Shown: positions 22,216 through 32,933, counted from the first letter of the stretch. The stretch is 64,000 nucleotides of DNA from Folioceros fuciformis (GCA_049999805.1 JBNGIO010006320.1:113624-177623), one strand, 5' to 3'. The notes: generated by a model not told the origin, from the letters alone. Translations and numbers: made by a program.

Positions 22216-23172
22216 TCAAACGCCATGAGCAGGGCAGCAATCACCTTGGCGGCCCCCACCTAGGCACCGGAAGAGCCCCACTGCAGGCGCACCATCCTGA
22301 ATCCCGGCCCGGTTGAGAGCCAGCCGAGGGGACGCGGACCGGTAGCAGGGCACTAGCACCGCGAAGCTGGCGTCCTCGTCCAGCGAATCGTGCTCCACGA
22401 AATTCCCGGCATGCGGCTCCAGCCAGCCAACAGCCCAGTCCCAGTCGGAGTCGTCCGAGTCGGAGCCCGACATGGAAAAGCCGTCGCTAGGCACGACCAC
22501 AACGTCGAATTCAGGATCGATCTGCGCTCCCCTTCGGTCACGCCACTTGCGCACCTCCCGCCTCCGCCTCCCGCTCTCAGGCCCGCTCCGGCCGGACGCC
22601 GCTTCCGCCTGGCCGCCCGCCTCCACCCTCTCCCCGCCCGCAGCGTGGTTGAATCTGGGTAGCATGTTGTCCTGCGGCTGAAACCTCTCCGCTGCCGCAG
22701 CAGGAGCCGTGGCCGTGGCCGTCGTCGGCCCCGCAGGCCACAGCCCAGGAGACAGCGCCAGAGCTGCCGTCACAGCCATCTTCGTCACCTTCTCCTTCCC
22801 CCTACGCACCAGCTTCGCCCCGGCATCCGCCCTCTTCAGCCACCGCTGCCTCCATCCCCTGCCCGTCCCATTCCCATGCCGCCCTCCCTCTCCAGCTCCT
22901 CCTCCTCCTCCTCCTCCGCCGCCTCCTCCTTCCCTTCCTCCCCCTCCCCCTTCCCCCCCCCCCCCCCCCCCCCCCCNNNNNNNNNNNNNNNNNNNNNNNN
23001 NNNNNNNNNNNNNNNNNNNNNNNNNNNNNNNNNNNNNNNNNNNNNNNNNNNNNNNNNNNNNNNNNNNNNNNNNNNNGAGCAGCTCCGTCGGCGTCTCCTT
23101 GCCGGAGCCGGGCCGCCCGCGGCCCGTAAAGACAGTGTCGGGGAAGGCAGCCTCGCTACTGGAGGGCTTCAT
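22216..23172 (-). CDS. Unknown plant-type acidic protein, crossing the assembly gap
   Basis: The minus-strand frame is open from an ATG at 23172, through the 100-N gap, to a stop at 22216. The well-supported part starts at an internal ATG (22779, MAVTAALALSPGLWPAG), which may be the true start. It contains EFDVVVVPSDGFSMSGSDSD, then DSDWDWAVGWLEPH and DEDASFAVLVPCYR. This combination of acidic-Ser, GWLEPH and FAVLVPCY strings recalls an uncharacterised conserved plant family, but I cannot name it. Between the gap and 22779 the frame is mostly poly-Gly from G/C runs, so that part may be untranslated. The gap length is a placeholder, so the reading frame across it is not established. Confidence 0.5.
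   Translation of the reverse strand: MKPSSSEAAFPDTVFTGRGRPGSGKETPTELLXXXXXXXXXXXXXXXXXXXXXXXXXXXXXXXXXXGGGGGGGEGGGGGREGGGGGGGGGGGAGEGGRHGNGTGRGWRQRWLKRADAGAKLVRRGKEKVTKMAVTAALALSPGLWPAGPTTATATAPAAAAERFQPQDNMLPRFNHAAGGERVEAGGQAEAASGRSGPESGRRRREVRKWRDRRGAQIDPEFDVVVVPSDGFSMSGSDSDDSDWDWAVGWLEPHAGNFVEHDSLDEDASFAVLVPCYRSASPRLALNRAGIQDGAPAVGLFRCLGGGRQGDCCPAHGV
22977..23076. other. Assembly gap, 100 N
   Basis: Exactly 100 N follow a run of 24 C (22953-22976) and CT/C-rich simple sequence. The round length suggests a placeholder rather than a measured gap; the homopolymer probably broke the assembly. Confidence 0.99.
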
Positions 23173-24811
23173 ATTCACCGCTCCGGAGCCCCGTCTCTAG
23201 AGAGAGAAGAAAACGTGTCAGGCCAAAAAAACCAAAGTAAAAAAACGGTGTCGCTACAGCACTTTTTTGCAGCGACGTACCACTTAACTCTCTGCGCCTG
23301 CCGCGGTCTCCTTTCTCTGGCCCACAAACTCTTCCCCCTGCTCCCGATCCCCTTTTCCAGGGCCGACCCTCCGCCCCCATCCATCCACATCTGGTACGTC
23401 CGCCTCGAGTCGTCTCGTCTGCACCGAACTCGAATTATCAACACATAAGCTTCCCTTCCCGAATCCATTCAACGGCATCAGCATCACCGAGCAGAATTAG
23501 CTCCACATCAAACTGGAAACTTACAGAGAGCCAGTGGACAGAAACGGAATCACTCAGACTAAAGCTAGCAAGCATGCGTCACCACAACAGCAGGAACCAA
23601 TCCATTCACAACCAATGCTTTCCTTACCTTACCGAACAGTGTATCGTTGCATCAGCAGGGATTTGGTACACAAACTTAGACACCGGCTTGCATCCATCGC
23701 CAAGGCAGCAGCTTAGCAGCAGCAGCAGCAGCAACAGGAAGAGCAGGTTTTCACCTTTCACTGCACGCACAAGGGATAAGGTGCTTGTATCGTGAATCGG
23801 GCTTGTTTGCTGGCCTCATGTTCGTCCGTCCCGCTCTGCTGCTTCCTTCGATCCTCTACTCTCCTCTCCTCTCCTCCGCGCTCTGCGTTGCGTACAGTAT
23901 TAGCCCCTGCATGAAAATCTTCCTCGGGCGGGGCCGCGTGAGGCCGGATTTTGCTCAAGGTACAGTCGTGACGACAGGGAGTGTCAGTTCCGCCGCGCGT
24001 GAAGCGCACGCTCTGCCGCCGCGCCCTCTGTACTGCCCACCACTTTTTTAAATGCCGGCATGGAATCCCGTTTCACGACGGGACTCCCGTTCACGGTCCT
24101 CCGTTCCGTCCTCCTCATCTTGGTCCGTACGACACGTTTCCTTCCCCTCCGCCCATTCTCTTTCTATCCCCGACATTTGGTATTTTAAAGCAGAATATAT
24201 CAATAAATTAATATTCACAATTACTTTCTTTTATTTTTTTAGGGTACATCCGTACGAGTACAATTCCGTCAAAAAAAATAGTTTCATATTCCAAACCCTA
24301 AAACCTACGTAGTTAGCTAGATATGTGGGAGACTAGAAGTTAATTATTGAAAAATGTATATTAAAACTACTCTTTCATCAACACCCACATCCTACTATCT
24401 TTTTGTCGTGATATAAAACTTCTCCCAAGACTTAAAATTTTTCTATTTCTTATCTTATTTCAGGTAATTATATCTTATTATCTACATATAAGAATTATAT
24501 ATATATATAATTTTTATGCATGTATTGTATTAATTATTATCATTAAATCTTCTTTAAGATCAAATTACTGGTTCTAAAATATGCAATTCTCTTTTCTATG
24601 CATGCTTATTGAACTAATTCGGTGGAAAAAACAGTTTCATTAGACAACTATTTACACCTAGCACTTCTTTCGAATGTGCCAAATTTATTGGAAAAAATGA
24701 AAATATTTTTCCATTAAATTGACACATCCAAACATAGAATTGGCTGAATCCTCTTTGAATATAAAAAGAAAAAGCTATGTGATAGTTTTTTTCTTGGAAA
24801 AAGAACAAAAA
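23173..24811. other. Intergenic, GC-rich to AT-rich transition near 24180
   Basis: No gene is supported. From about 24180 the base composition drops sharply to strongly AT-rich, the left edge of the island described below. A short CAG run lies near 23713. Confidence 0.45.
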
Positions 24812-25384
24812 ATGCCAAAACCTTATTCTCCCAAGTTATATTCCATCCGACCAGCTCACAATAGACGATACACAGGGAAAGCAGGTAATGTAGATCCTTA
24901 TGATTCTGATATCCAGCTACCTCCTCCCCCTGAAAGAGTTAAAGTTCCATCCAAGCAGTTAGATATTTACACTGATCCCACAGTGGGTGGGTTACCACAT
25001 GATGATCCTCTTAATCCTCGTAGCAAGTACTGTCCAATCCTATATTCCATGGCTCCTGCCCATAACAAAGATTACTCTCTTAGGAAGACGTACCTAACGA
25101 GATTAGATGAATGGCCATCAAAACCAGATGAAATCCATCGTTATGATAAAGTTAAGTGGACTCCCATAAAACCTGATACTAGACCAAAGGCAAGGCCTGA
25201 GATCATGAGAACAGATGAAAGACTTAAAACCCTTCCGAAATTCCAAGTAAAAAAGTACTCCTTACAAGAGCCACAGCAAGATAAAGCAGCCAAATTGGAT
25301 TTTGAAAAATTCAAAAAACTTAGTCCACATGCTTTTGCCACAATCAATGGCTGGGCTAGCCGTGAAAGAGATCACAAAAGATAA
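24812..25384 (+). CDS. Unknown protein with duplicated LYS-x-x-PAHN motif
   Basis: Intronless frame of 190 residues from ATG 24812. The frame is open upstream to 24719, but that extension is low-complexity and preceded by very AT-rich DNA. Two copies of a short motif are visible: PKLYSIRPAHNRRYTGKAG near residue 7 and CPILYSMAPAHNKDYSLRK near residue 75. They are separated by a proline-rich stretch (QLPPPPERVKVP). The protein is rich in Pro, Lys, Tyr and Asp, has no membrane segment or signal peptide, and ends GWASRERDHKR. I do not recognise the family; repeated Tyr/Pro motifs of this sort occur in some structural and microtubule-associated proteins, which is only an analogy. Codon use is strongly A/T-biased, unlike genes outside 24.2-28.9 kb. 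Confidence 0.6.
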   Translation: MPKPYSPKLYSIRPAHNRRYTGKAGNVDPYDSDIQLPPPPERVKVPSKQLDIYTDPTVGGLPHDDPLNPRSKYCPILYSMAPAHNKDYSLRKTYLTRLDEWPSKPDEIHRYDKVKWTPIKPDTRPKARPEIMRTDERLKTLPKFQVKKYSLQEPQQDKAAKLDFEKFKKLSPHAFATINGWASRERDHKR

Positions 25385-25778
25385 CTAGATTTGCATTTTC
25401 TTTGTAGATTAAATTAGGTTTACATGTGTTAGTAATATTTATCACAAATTAAATTATATATTTATTCATTTTATAGTATCTTCGTTTTCTAGCTTGTTCT
25501 TATGTGGTGTTATGTTGATAAGGTTTTGGAAAAAAAAATCTAATAAAATGTATAATGTTTGTTATTAGTAATTAATATATTATGATGGTTGATGCATAGG
25601 ATGCATGTCAAGTACCTATAGATGTCAAGTTATATAAAAAAATAATATATGTTTGGAATATTTGTTTGGTTACAATCACTATTTCTTGTAAATTATATCA
25701 AATTTATTAGCTTCATTTCAATTCCATTATAAAAAAACAGAGTTTAATTACTTCTCCAACATACATATTCAAGCTTGC
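25385..25778. other. AT-rich intergenic between the two island genes
   Basis: About 390 bp of A/T-rich DNA with homopolymer runs. It probably holds the 3' end of the preceding gene and the promoter of the ankyrin gene. Confidence 0.4.
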
Positions 25779-28700
25779 ATGATGATGGTAAGCCCTTCTA
25801 TATATAGATAAGATATCCTCTCAATTTATTCATTTTGTCTTCAATTTATATATTCTCATTATCATACGATGATGCGGGTAGAATAGTAAGTTGTTTCTAC
25901 AAATGTTGAGTTATAGGCAAAACAAGCACAAGATTTGAATACTGTGATAAAGAATGGCGATTTAAATAAAATAGCTTTTCTTCTAGATCATGGTTGTGCG
26001 GTGGATTTCATAAACGAGGTGATTTATTTGGTCAGTTAGACCTAATTTAGTTTACATGCTTCTACACACTATTCAAAATCATGTACTAGGGTTTTCTCTT
26101 TCTGGGTATGCAGGAAGGAGACACTCCAATGCATGTTGCAGCAAAACTAGGAAATGATAAAGCAATCACACTTTTGCTTAACAAAGGCGCAAAAATTGAT
26201 GCCAAAGATGCTTGGGTAAGATGAAGTATGTTTACCATGGTAAATTGGAGTTGCACCCCTTGTTATTTTTTATAAATGTGGAAGTCCTTACATTTTCATG
26301 ACAGGCAAGTTGGACACCACTTCATCATGCAGTTTGGTTGGGTGCAACAGCAGTAGTGACAATTCTTATACAAAGAAATGCAGACAAAGATGCCCAAGAT
26401 AAGGTAGAATTTAAGAAACATTGCTTGTGAAAGGAACATTGTTTCTAAGTACGTCGAAATCCATAATCTATAGATTTATTGAGCATATATGATGTTTTAT
26501 AAATATGAGCATGAATGGATTCGGAAACATGCAGGAGGACAATGCTATGATTATTGATGTATCAAGCCTATGGGCAGGAGGGGCAAACACCTCTACATCT
26601 AGCAGCAATGAGGAATAGACTTGTGGAAATGCTCATGCTTCTCGAAAGCCATGCTAATATCAGTGCACGCGATCAGGTACATAATTTCGTACATTTATTA
26701 CATATATTAATCAACCTTAATTTTGTTGGAAATCGAGTTAATTTCCGTTGTGCTCAATGGATTGTGTAGAAATTCTTCACTCCACTGCATACAGCAGCTT
26801 CATTTGGAACACCTGAGATAGTAACAGTACTATTGCAACGTGGGGCTGACAAAAGTGCCAAGACTAAGGTATGTATTTGCGCACACAATTGTTACTTCTC
26901 AATTCTATGCAAAAACAAAAAGTTATACTCCCCCCCTTGCTAGGATGGAAAAACAGCAAAAATGCTTGCTGAAAATGCCAAGCGAACAGATATAGTTAAT
27001 GCAATCAATCGACATATTGTAACACCTAGAAAGGCAGGATCCACGGTAAGTGCAACAATCTCCAAATCAAGGATGATCTTGTTCTTGCATTAGAGGCTAC
27101 AGTCTGAAACATGTGAGCAAAGTATGATCAAAATAACTTGTAGAATATTTGTTCCCCACTAGATGTCCAGTGAGGTTCAAGAGCAAATCGCTCAAGTGAC
27201 TGCAGCAACAGCGGCAGAATCATCTATAGCAAGAGCACAAGATGAGATAGTTGCACGTTCTTACTCCCTTAAAGTGGAAGCATTAGAAGATTCTTTAGCA
27301 AAAGCTAAGGCCAAAGAAGAGGTTGTTGAAAACAAAAGAAGAGAGTCTGAAGGGAAACTTACCTCCATTTTAAAAAAATGCCATGATTTAGAAGCAAAGC
27401 TTGCATCTGAAGAAAAGAAGCGCAAAGAGGCTGAAGCAAAAGCTAGAGCTCTTGAGACCCAAGTAAATGATGCAATTGTTTTAGCTCGTGAATCTGAACA
27501 ATTAAGGTCTGAAGCTGAAGAAAAGGCTACTCTAGGAGATAAAATTAGAATAGCTTATGATGCACAAGCTACTGAGTCAACAAGAAAAAGATCTCAAGCT
27601 GAAGCTATTGCAAATGATCACATCAAAAGGACATCTGAAGCAGAAGCCAAGTATTTAGAGGAAGTGAACAAAAGGGTACAAGTAAGTGATTTGTTTTGCA
27701 GTTTCATGCCATTATTGAAAACTAACTCTATTTCTTTAAGATACTAGTGAGAGTAAATATGCAAGTGCATATATCAAATTTCATTATACTATCTTTGAAA
27801 AAATGATATATTTTTTGTAGGTAGAAGCATATGCCAACGAAGAAAAGAAGCTTAGAATGAGTGAAGAGAGCAAACATAAACTTGAAGAAAAAATGAGAAT
27901 TGACCTTCAAGCTAGAATAAGGGAACTTGAAGACAAATTAAGTGGTGCTAATGAAAGAAGAGCAAGTGATAGAAGAGCATCTAATGCAGAAGGAGGGTTA
28001 GGGGGTATGAGATTCTTACCCAAATTCAAGATAGTTGGTGAAGAGGAAGAAGCTGAAGGCCGTAGAAAGCTTGAAAGGGTGGCTGAAGATTTGGAGGCAG
28101 AAATGAAGAGGAGGCAAAAAGCTGAACAACAAGCTTTAGAGGCTGAGCAGAAGTTGGTAGCGGCTGAAAATAAACTTCGAGATTATGAAGAACGTTTTCA
28201 CATGGAGATACATTCAGATGCCAAATTGCAATCAAACCCAAAACATAATGAAGCATCAAGCTCTGGAAGGAAATTAGGTAAGTGTCTTCGATACTATGTC
28301 ATCTTCCTCTTCCTCCTCCTGTATATAAAATAACCTAATGAATTATTTGATTGATTGAACGTAGGAGCTGATCAAGTGTCGACGACTTGACAGGCTTGGT
28401 AGCCCTCCTTGGAGGAAAGTTGAGTGAAATGCTCATCATCTTGCGGAGTGAAGAGAATAAAAGAGCAGACCTAGAAGCTCAAGTAGCTCGGTTGTTAGGA
28501 GGCTCCAATAGTTCCTCTGCAGAAGTAAGTACCACTACCTTCCGTTCAATTGATGCTTCCAGTAGGCATAAACCTAGTAGGCATAAACCTAATACATTGC
28601 AACAATGTTTCTCCAGGCTCGTATAGGAGAACTAGAGAAGCAACTGCAAGAGGAGAAAAGAAAAAACTTGGAATTGCAAGTAAAATTGAACAAGAAAGTA

Positions 28701-28889
28701 TACTTAGGAAGGCTTGAGGCAGGATCTTCCACAAGTAATCCAAACGAAGAGCCCGATCTCACTCCCATGAATGCCAATGAAGTGACTCCCAACGTTGTTG
28801 CTCCGTCCCTTCACAGTAGAGAACTCTCAAGCCCTAAGACGGGCTTTAGTGTGTTTGACAAGCTCAAAACCAAGATGAATATAAGTTGA
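25779..28889 (+). CDS. Ankyrin-repeat and coiled-coil protein
   Basis: Exons 25917-26018, 26114-26215, 26305-26403, 26578-26676, 26770-26868, 26944-27045, 27163-27681, 27821-28277, 28394-28524 and 28617-28889 join in frame. A 9-nt first exon (25779-25787, three ATG codons before GTAAGC) is the likely start. The product is about 663 residues. The first six full exons are 99 or 102 nt in phase 0, and each encodes one ankyrin repeat (GDTPMHVAAKLGNDKAITLL, SWTPLHHAVWLGA, GQTPLHLAAMRN, FTPLHTAASFG, DGKTAKMLAEN). Exons after 27163 encode long Glu/Lys/Ala-rich coiled coil and a Ser-rich tail ending GFSVFDKLKTKMNIS. It should be a scaffold or cytoskeletal protein; no catalytic domain is visible. A/T-biased codons and AT-rich introns set it apart from the neighbours. 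Confidence 0.82.
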
Positions 28890-29489
28890 GATGAAACAGA
28901 AAACACGAAGAGTGGTCCAATCCCCCTTACGCGGGGCTGCCTCGGTGCTGTTCCGCCCTGGGCATGGCTGACGAAGGTAGTAACTGCTAAAGCTATGAGG
29001 TGCAAGTTTCCGTCGCATTTAGGAAAAGACAGCGATGCCGAATGTGGTGGGGTCGCCTAACACGATGGCGACAAAACGAAGAAAAGAAAAGTAGTGTTGT
29101 TCAATCCAATGAGGCACACGCCAAGCAAATGCAAGCAGCTCCAGTTTCAAGGAGTCCCGCGAAGTGCGAAGATAGTTTCGAAGGCGGTGCAAGAGACATC
29201 AGCAGCTGAAAACACTCCACCAATGGCGTAACGTGTTGTCGCATAGAGTTATCCTACCCGCGGTCCCCACTCATCTCCACGAGGCGGGATGACCGTGCGC
29301 CACCTGTATGCCAAGCGGCGTCGTACCGCCCCGCCAGGTGGAGTGCGACACTCCAACAACACGAAGCAAAGTGCGGGAGTGCGGGAGTGCGGGAGTGCGG
29401 GAGTGCGTCCGGCGAGGCGTGTTGCAGGTGTCTTCTTCAGGTGGTACGTTCGGTCGGGCAATCGCGGTCTGCGTGTTCAGGTGGTAGGC
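28890..29489. other. Intergenic; right edge of the AT-rich island
   Basis: Composition returns to GC-rich almost immediately after the ankyrin gene stop. Four or five tandem GAGTGCGG units lie near 29370-29406, shortly upstream of the LEA-like gene. No gene is supported. Confidence 0.45.
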
Positions 29490-30176
29490 ATGGCGTCCAC
29501 GCAGCAGAGCATGAGCCAGGAGGCTAGGGCACGGGAGAAGCGGGCGACGGTAAAGGAGGATCTGGTGAACGTGGCTTCCGGAGCACGGGAGAAGGTAGAT
29601 CACGCGAGGGCGGACGCGCAGAAGGTGGTGGAGAAGGCGCTGCATCCCTTCGACGAGGAGGCCAAGGAGAAAGCGGACCAGAAGGCGGAGCTGAAGAAGT
29701 ACGAGGCGACGGTGAAGCAGCAGGAGATCCGGGATCTTGCAAGGCATCAAGCGGAGGAGGAGAAAATCGCGGCCATGGCGCAGACAGGGCAGCGCACGGA
29801 GGCCGTGCAGTCTCCGCCCGTGAAAGCTACTCCCCCCGGAGGTCACCCTCAACAGTCTCCTTACCTCGATCCAGGTGCCTGGTCTGCCCTTGCTCCTCGT
29901 CTCGGCAGCGTGTTTGAATGTGCGTGCGGTTCTCTAAATCTTGTTGCTGCTGTGGCCACGGCAGACGCGCCGCAGCAAGGTAGGTTGGGAGAGAGCTGGA
30001 AGGCGACGCAAGAGCAGCCGCCGGCGTCGCCGAACCAGGGCTTTCAGTCCGCGCTTGGAACCGCAGGCTATGGCACTGTGCGAGGTTCGGATACCAGCAG
30101 CCCTAGAGGAACGGCTGTTGAGACGAGTCCGAAGGGAACGCCTGCTCCGCCTAACTACCACAATCCCTTCCATTGA
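29490..30176 (+). CDS. LEA group 1-like protein
   Basis: ATG 29490 starts MASTQQSMSQEARAREKRA. A hydrophilic, Ala/Lys/Glu/Gln-rich helical stretch of about 110 residues follows, with the order typical of LEA_1 proteins: VKEDLVNVASGAREKVDHAR, then KADQKAELKKYEATVKQQEI and ARHQAEEEKIAAMAQTG. The tail is Pro/Ser/Gly-rich and ends APPNYHNPFH. A probable 90-bp intron at 29874-29963 (CAG|GTGCCT to ACGGCAG) keeps the frame either way; spliced, the protein is about 198 residues, unspliced 228. Such proteins are largely disordered and protect cells during desiccation and cold. The ORF is open upstream to 29289, but that part is Arg-rich and unlike the family. Confidence 0.68.
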   Translation: MASTQQSMSQEARAREKRATVKEDLVNVASGAREKVDHARADAQKVVEKALHPFDEEAKEKADQKAELKKYEATVKQQEIRDLARHQAEEEKIAAMAQTGQRTEAVQSPPVKATPPGGHPQQSPYLDPGAWSALAPRLGSVFECACGSLNLVAAVATADAPQQGRLGESWKATQEQPPASPNQGFQSALGTAGYGTVRGSDTSSPRGTAVETSPKGTPAPPNYHNPFH

Positions 30177-30811
30177 TCGCCGATCCTTTCTTGCATGTTT
30201 TGGCGAGCTTAGACTCACGGCGTTTGCATGCCACGCATGCTGCAGTTACGTCTGTTTTTCACTGTAAACAGCAGCTTAGGTTGAACAGGATTGGTTGGAC
30301 ATGTATCCACTCTGGTTGTTCATCTGTAGTACTGGATGAGGCAGCCCGGGGTGATAGGTGCCGGCACAAGTGGGTAGCGGGTACCGGGTGGACCTCAGGC
30401 GACGGATATCCACTAGGAGAAGTCTGCACTGTGAAGCCGTCTCTGGCTGGGTGCTGTCCAGCGAGGAGTCTTGCCAGAATAGGTTCTACAGGAGCTAGCT
30501 AGACAAGTGACTTTCGCACGCAGATTAAGAGAAATAGTGGGCCATATGCCTTGAAAGTTTCTTTTCACGATGGTAAGTACATAATAGAGGAGGTTGCCAA
30601 CCGACTTGCTATCTCTTTGCGTGCACCACACTTCTGACAGATTGTCAATCCTGTCGGAAATGTAGAAAGCATGTGTAGGAGAAGTGCAACTTGAAAGTCA
30701 ATCGGATATCGCAGAGTACTCTGGCCACATGCTTCAACAAAATTACCGTGTGCAGTGACATATTTACAAAACCACCCATCAGGTAGGTCAAAACTGATCC
30801 GATCCAGGCCC
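30177..30811. other. Intergenic between convergent genes
   Basis: The 3' regions of the LEA-like gene (+) and the SKL2-like gene (-). No other gene was found. Confidence 0.4.
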
Positions 30812-32711
30812 CTAGTTGTCTACGGGATTCCAATCTGCGGGCATGACTAGCGGCCAGTCCCCACGAGCACCTAACCTGACGTACAGGCTCTTCTTGCCTG
30901 GACATTCGTGGGGGCAGAGCCATGGTTAGAAAAGACTTGAAATTGAGTTGGATAGATCATAGGAAAACGAGAGGCAGAAAATTTAAACGGCACTTACTAG
31001 GGAGATCCTTTTCCGCTTCGATGAGGTATTTGAGAGCTCTTAATGAACCTTCCGCTACAGGTCCAACAGAGGAGCTGTCCCATCCGGACAGAGCCACCAC
31101 TACATCAGCTTTAGAATAAGCCTTCGCTCCCTCTATTCTCTCTTTGACAGCCTCCAATTCCGCTGATGCTTGGTCTGCGTATTTGAACTCCAAAGCCTTA
31201 GATGAACCAAGCTAGGTTGAGGCGAAGGTAAGTTGAAGAGCATCGAAAGAAAGCTTGGAATCCTATTAACCGGACATAAGAAATACTTGCCTTCCGCTGC
31301 GCTTTGCTTTAGCCAAACAGTGAAACCAGTGTGTAAGTGATTCCAACGGTGTGGATCAGCTGCCGCCCCCTCCTCCCCACCAAGAGTAGCCACGACGCAC
31401 CTCACATTCCTGCACAACTTCGTGGATAGTAGTAGAACGTCAGCTAGAAGTACCCTGTACTTTATATGTGCCGAACAAAGCGAGCCGGAGCAGCAGATAC
31501 GTACGTGAACAGGGAAGCAAGGATCTGTGCTTCAAGTTCGGCAACAGCAAACTTCCCTTCTTCTGCCACCACTGTGAAAAACAGTTGCTCAAATCCGCAT
31601 CAAATTGTGCATCGTGAGGACACGATTATGATCCAACATGACCTTTGACTTACACTGAGATGGAGTCTTGCCAGTTAGCTGATGCATAAGGTCCTGCGTC
31701 TGCAGAGGCACATAACTGGAGACTCGTGTCATTCTCTGCATGCTACAATGGCATTCTCTGGCAAGACGCAAGCCACTCGTAAGAGACTAATTGGCATACC
31801 CCAGGCCAGCGGCAATCTCTCTGGCTACAGTCCAGTTGATTTCCGTGCTTTCACCAACGATATTCACAGAGGTTCCCTTGAGAAGACCAGCAACCCCTAC
31901 AGTTAGGGAACCCCAGTCTTCCTCAAGGCCAGGCCACTTAATTTCGGTGTCTACTTTCTTCAGACTGATTACGACCGTGTCTTCATCGACGAACCTGCTT
32001 TTGCAACAAATCTCACTGCCGTCAGCAACCGACAAGATGATGAATTTCGGTTTGACGGCAAGCAAACCGCGTCCCCATATTCCGTGAGTAAAATCTGGAA
32101 GACAGTAACTAAAGGAAACACACCACATTGTCTCTGAGGGCTTGATGAGCCCATAGAGGCAGGTAGCGGCCAACAGCACCTTGACACCATCACCTGGTTG
32201 CACAGCCACAATGATAGATTTTTCTTGGATGTCAACAATTACATTGCTAGCAGTCAGCCCTTCTATCCCCGTAGGAAATGGCACCCGCAATTCCGCCTCT
32301 TTCCCTTCATCACGAAACTGTAACATGCTTCAACAAGGAATCTTGGACTGAGCATCACGAAATCAACAAGAGGAAAATGCATTCCCTCCCACTCGTCAAG
32401 ATCTCAAATCCATGAAAATCATATGCATCTCCAGTTACCTCAAAGCTTTTGGTGCTCTCCACATCGGCCACGGTGTGCTGCCCATCAACGAACACGGAGC
32501 ACCTGGCATTTCTCAAGCCGTAAGGATTTCCAATAGACTGCAAACATTGCTTCTTCTGAGCTCCCCTGAACCAGCTACTCTGCTGATTTTTTGAGATCCT
32601 TCTCCGACAAGCGATATTGGGAACCACAGCTCGATCAGACGTAGAGGAGGGAAAAAATGTCGTGGAGCAGGACACGACTGGCAGAAGCAGAGCCATATGC
32701 GTACAAGCCAT
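30812..32711 (-). CDS. SKL2: Shikimate kinase-like 2 (CS domain plus inactive shikimate kinase fold), chloroplast
   Basis: Eight exons fit in phase: 32439-32711, 32124-32317, 31800-31994, 31654-31715, 31505-31571, 31271-31409, 30998-31196 and 30812-30897; about 404 residues. The N-terminus (MACTHMALLLPVVSCSTTFF, then Ser/Arg-rich) looks like a chloroplast transit peptide. A CS/p23-like domain begins SFEFRDEGKEAELRVPF and ends near IKPSETMWFVDEDT. The kinase-like part follows: LLKGTSVNIVGESTEINWTV at the place of the P-loop, then REIAAGLGYVPLQTQDL, RCVVATLGGEEGAAAD, HTGFTVWLKQ, ADVVVALSGWD, and a terminus KKSLYVRLGARGDWPLVMPA. The P-loop lacks the GxGKS/T pattern, as in Arabidopsis SKL2, which is thought not to be an active shikimate kinase. 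Acceptor choice for exon 7 is the least certain junction. It is divergent from the WDR6-like gene. Confidence 0.83.
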
Positions 32712-32933
32712 GTCCAATCCTGCAAGTCAATCCCGGAAGACATTGGTTCTCCTGTGCTCGCACCCTGTAGACGAGCAAGGTTTAGGGTTTATCGGTTCGC
32801 TTCACAATTCTGCCCTGATTCAGATTACAGAACCTGGGCGCACAAAGCGTCTTATAACTTGCTATCTGTCTGCAGGAATTGAGGACTTAGATATGTCTGC
32901 AGCTGTACATGGTGCATGACAGTGGCAGAAAAT
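32712..32933. promoter_or_regulatory. Bidirectional promoter interval, SKL2-like / WDR6-like
   Basis: Only 222 bp separate the two start codons of the divergently transcribed genes, so a shared promoter is likely. No core element is assigned. Confidence 0.5.

Noticed and set aside
24180-28900. Organelle or bacterial insertion as the source of the AT-rich island
   Set aside because: Multiple well-formed spliceosomal introns in the ankyrin gene argue for a nuclear eukaryotic origin.
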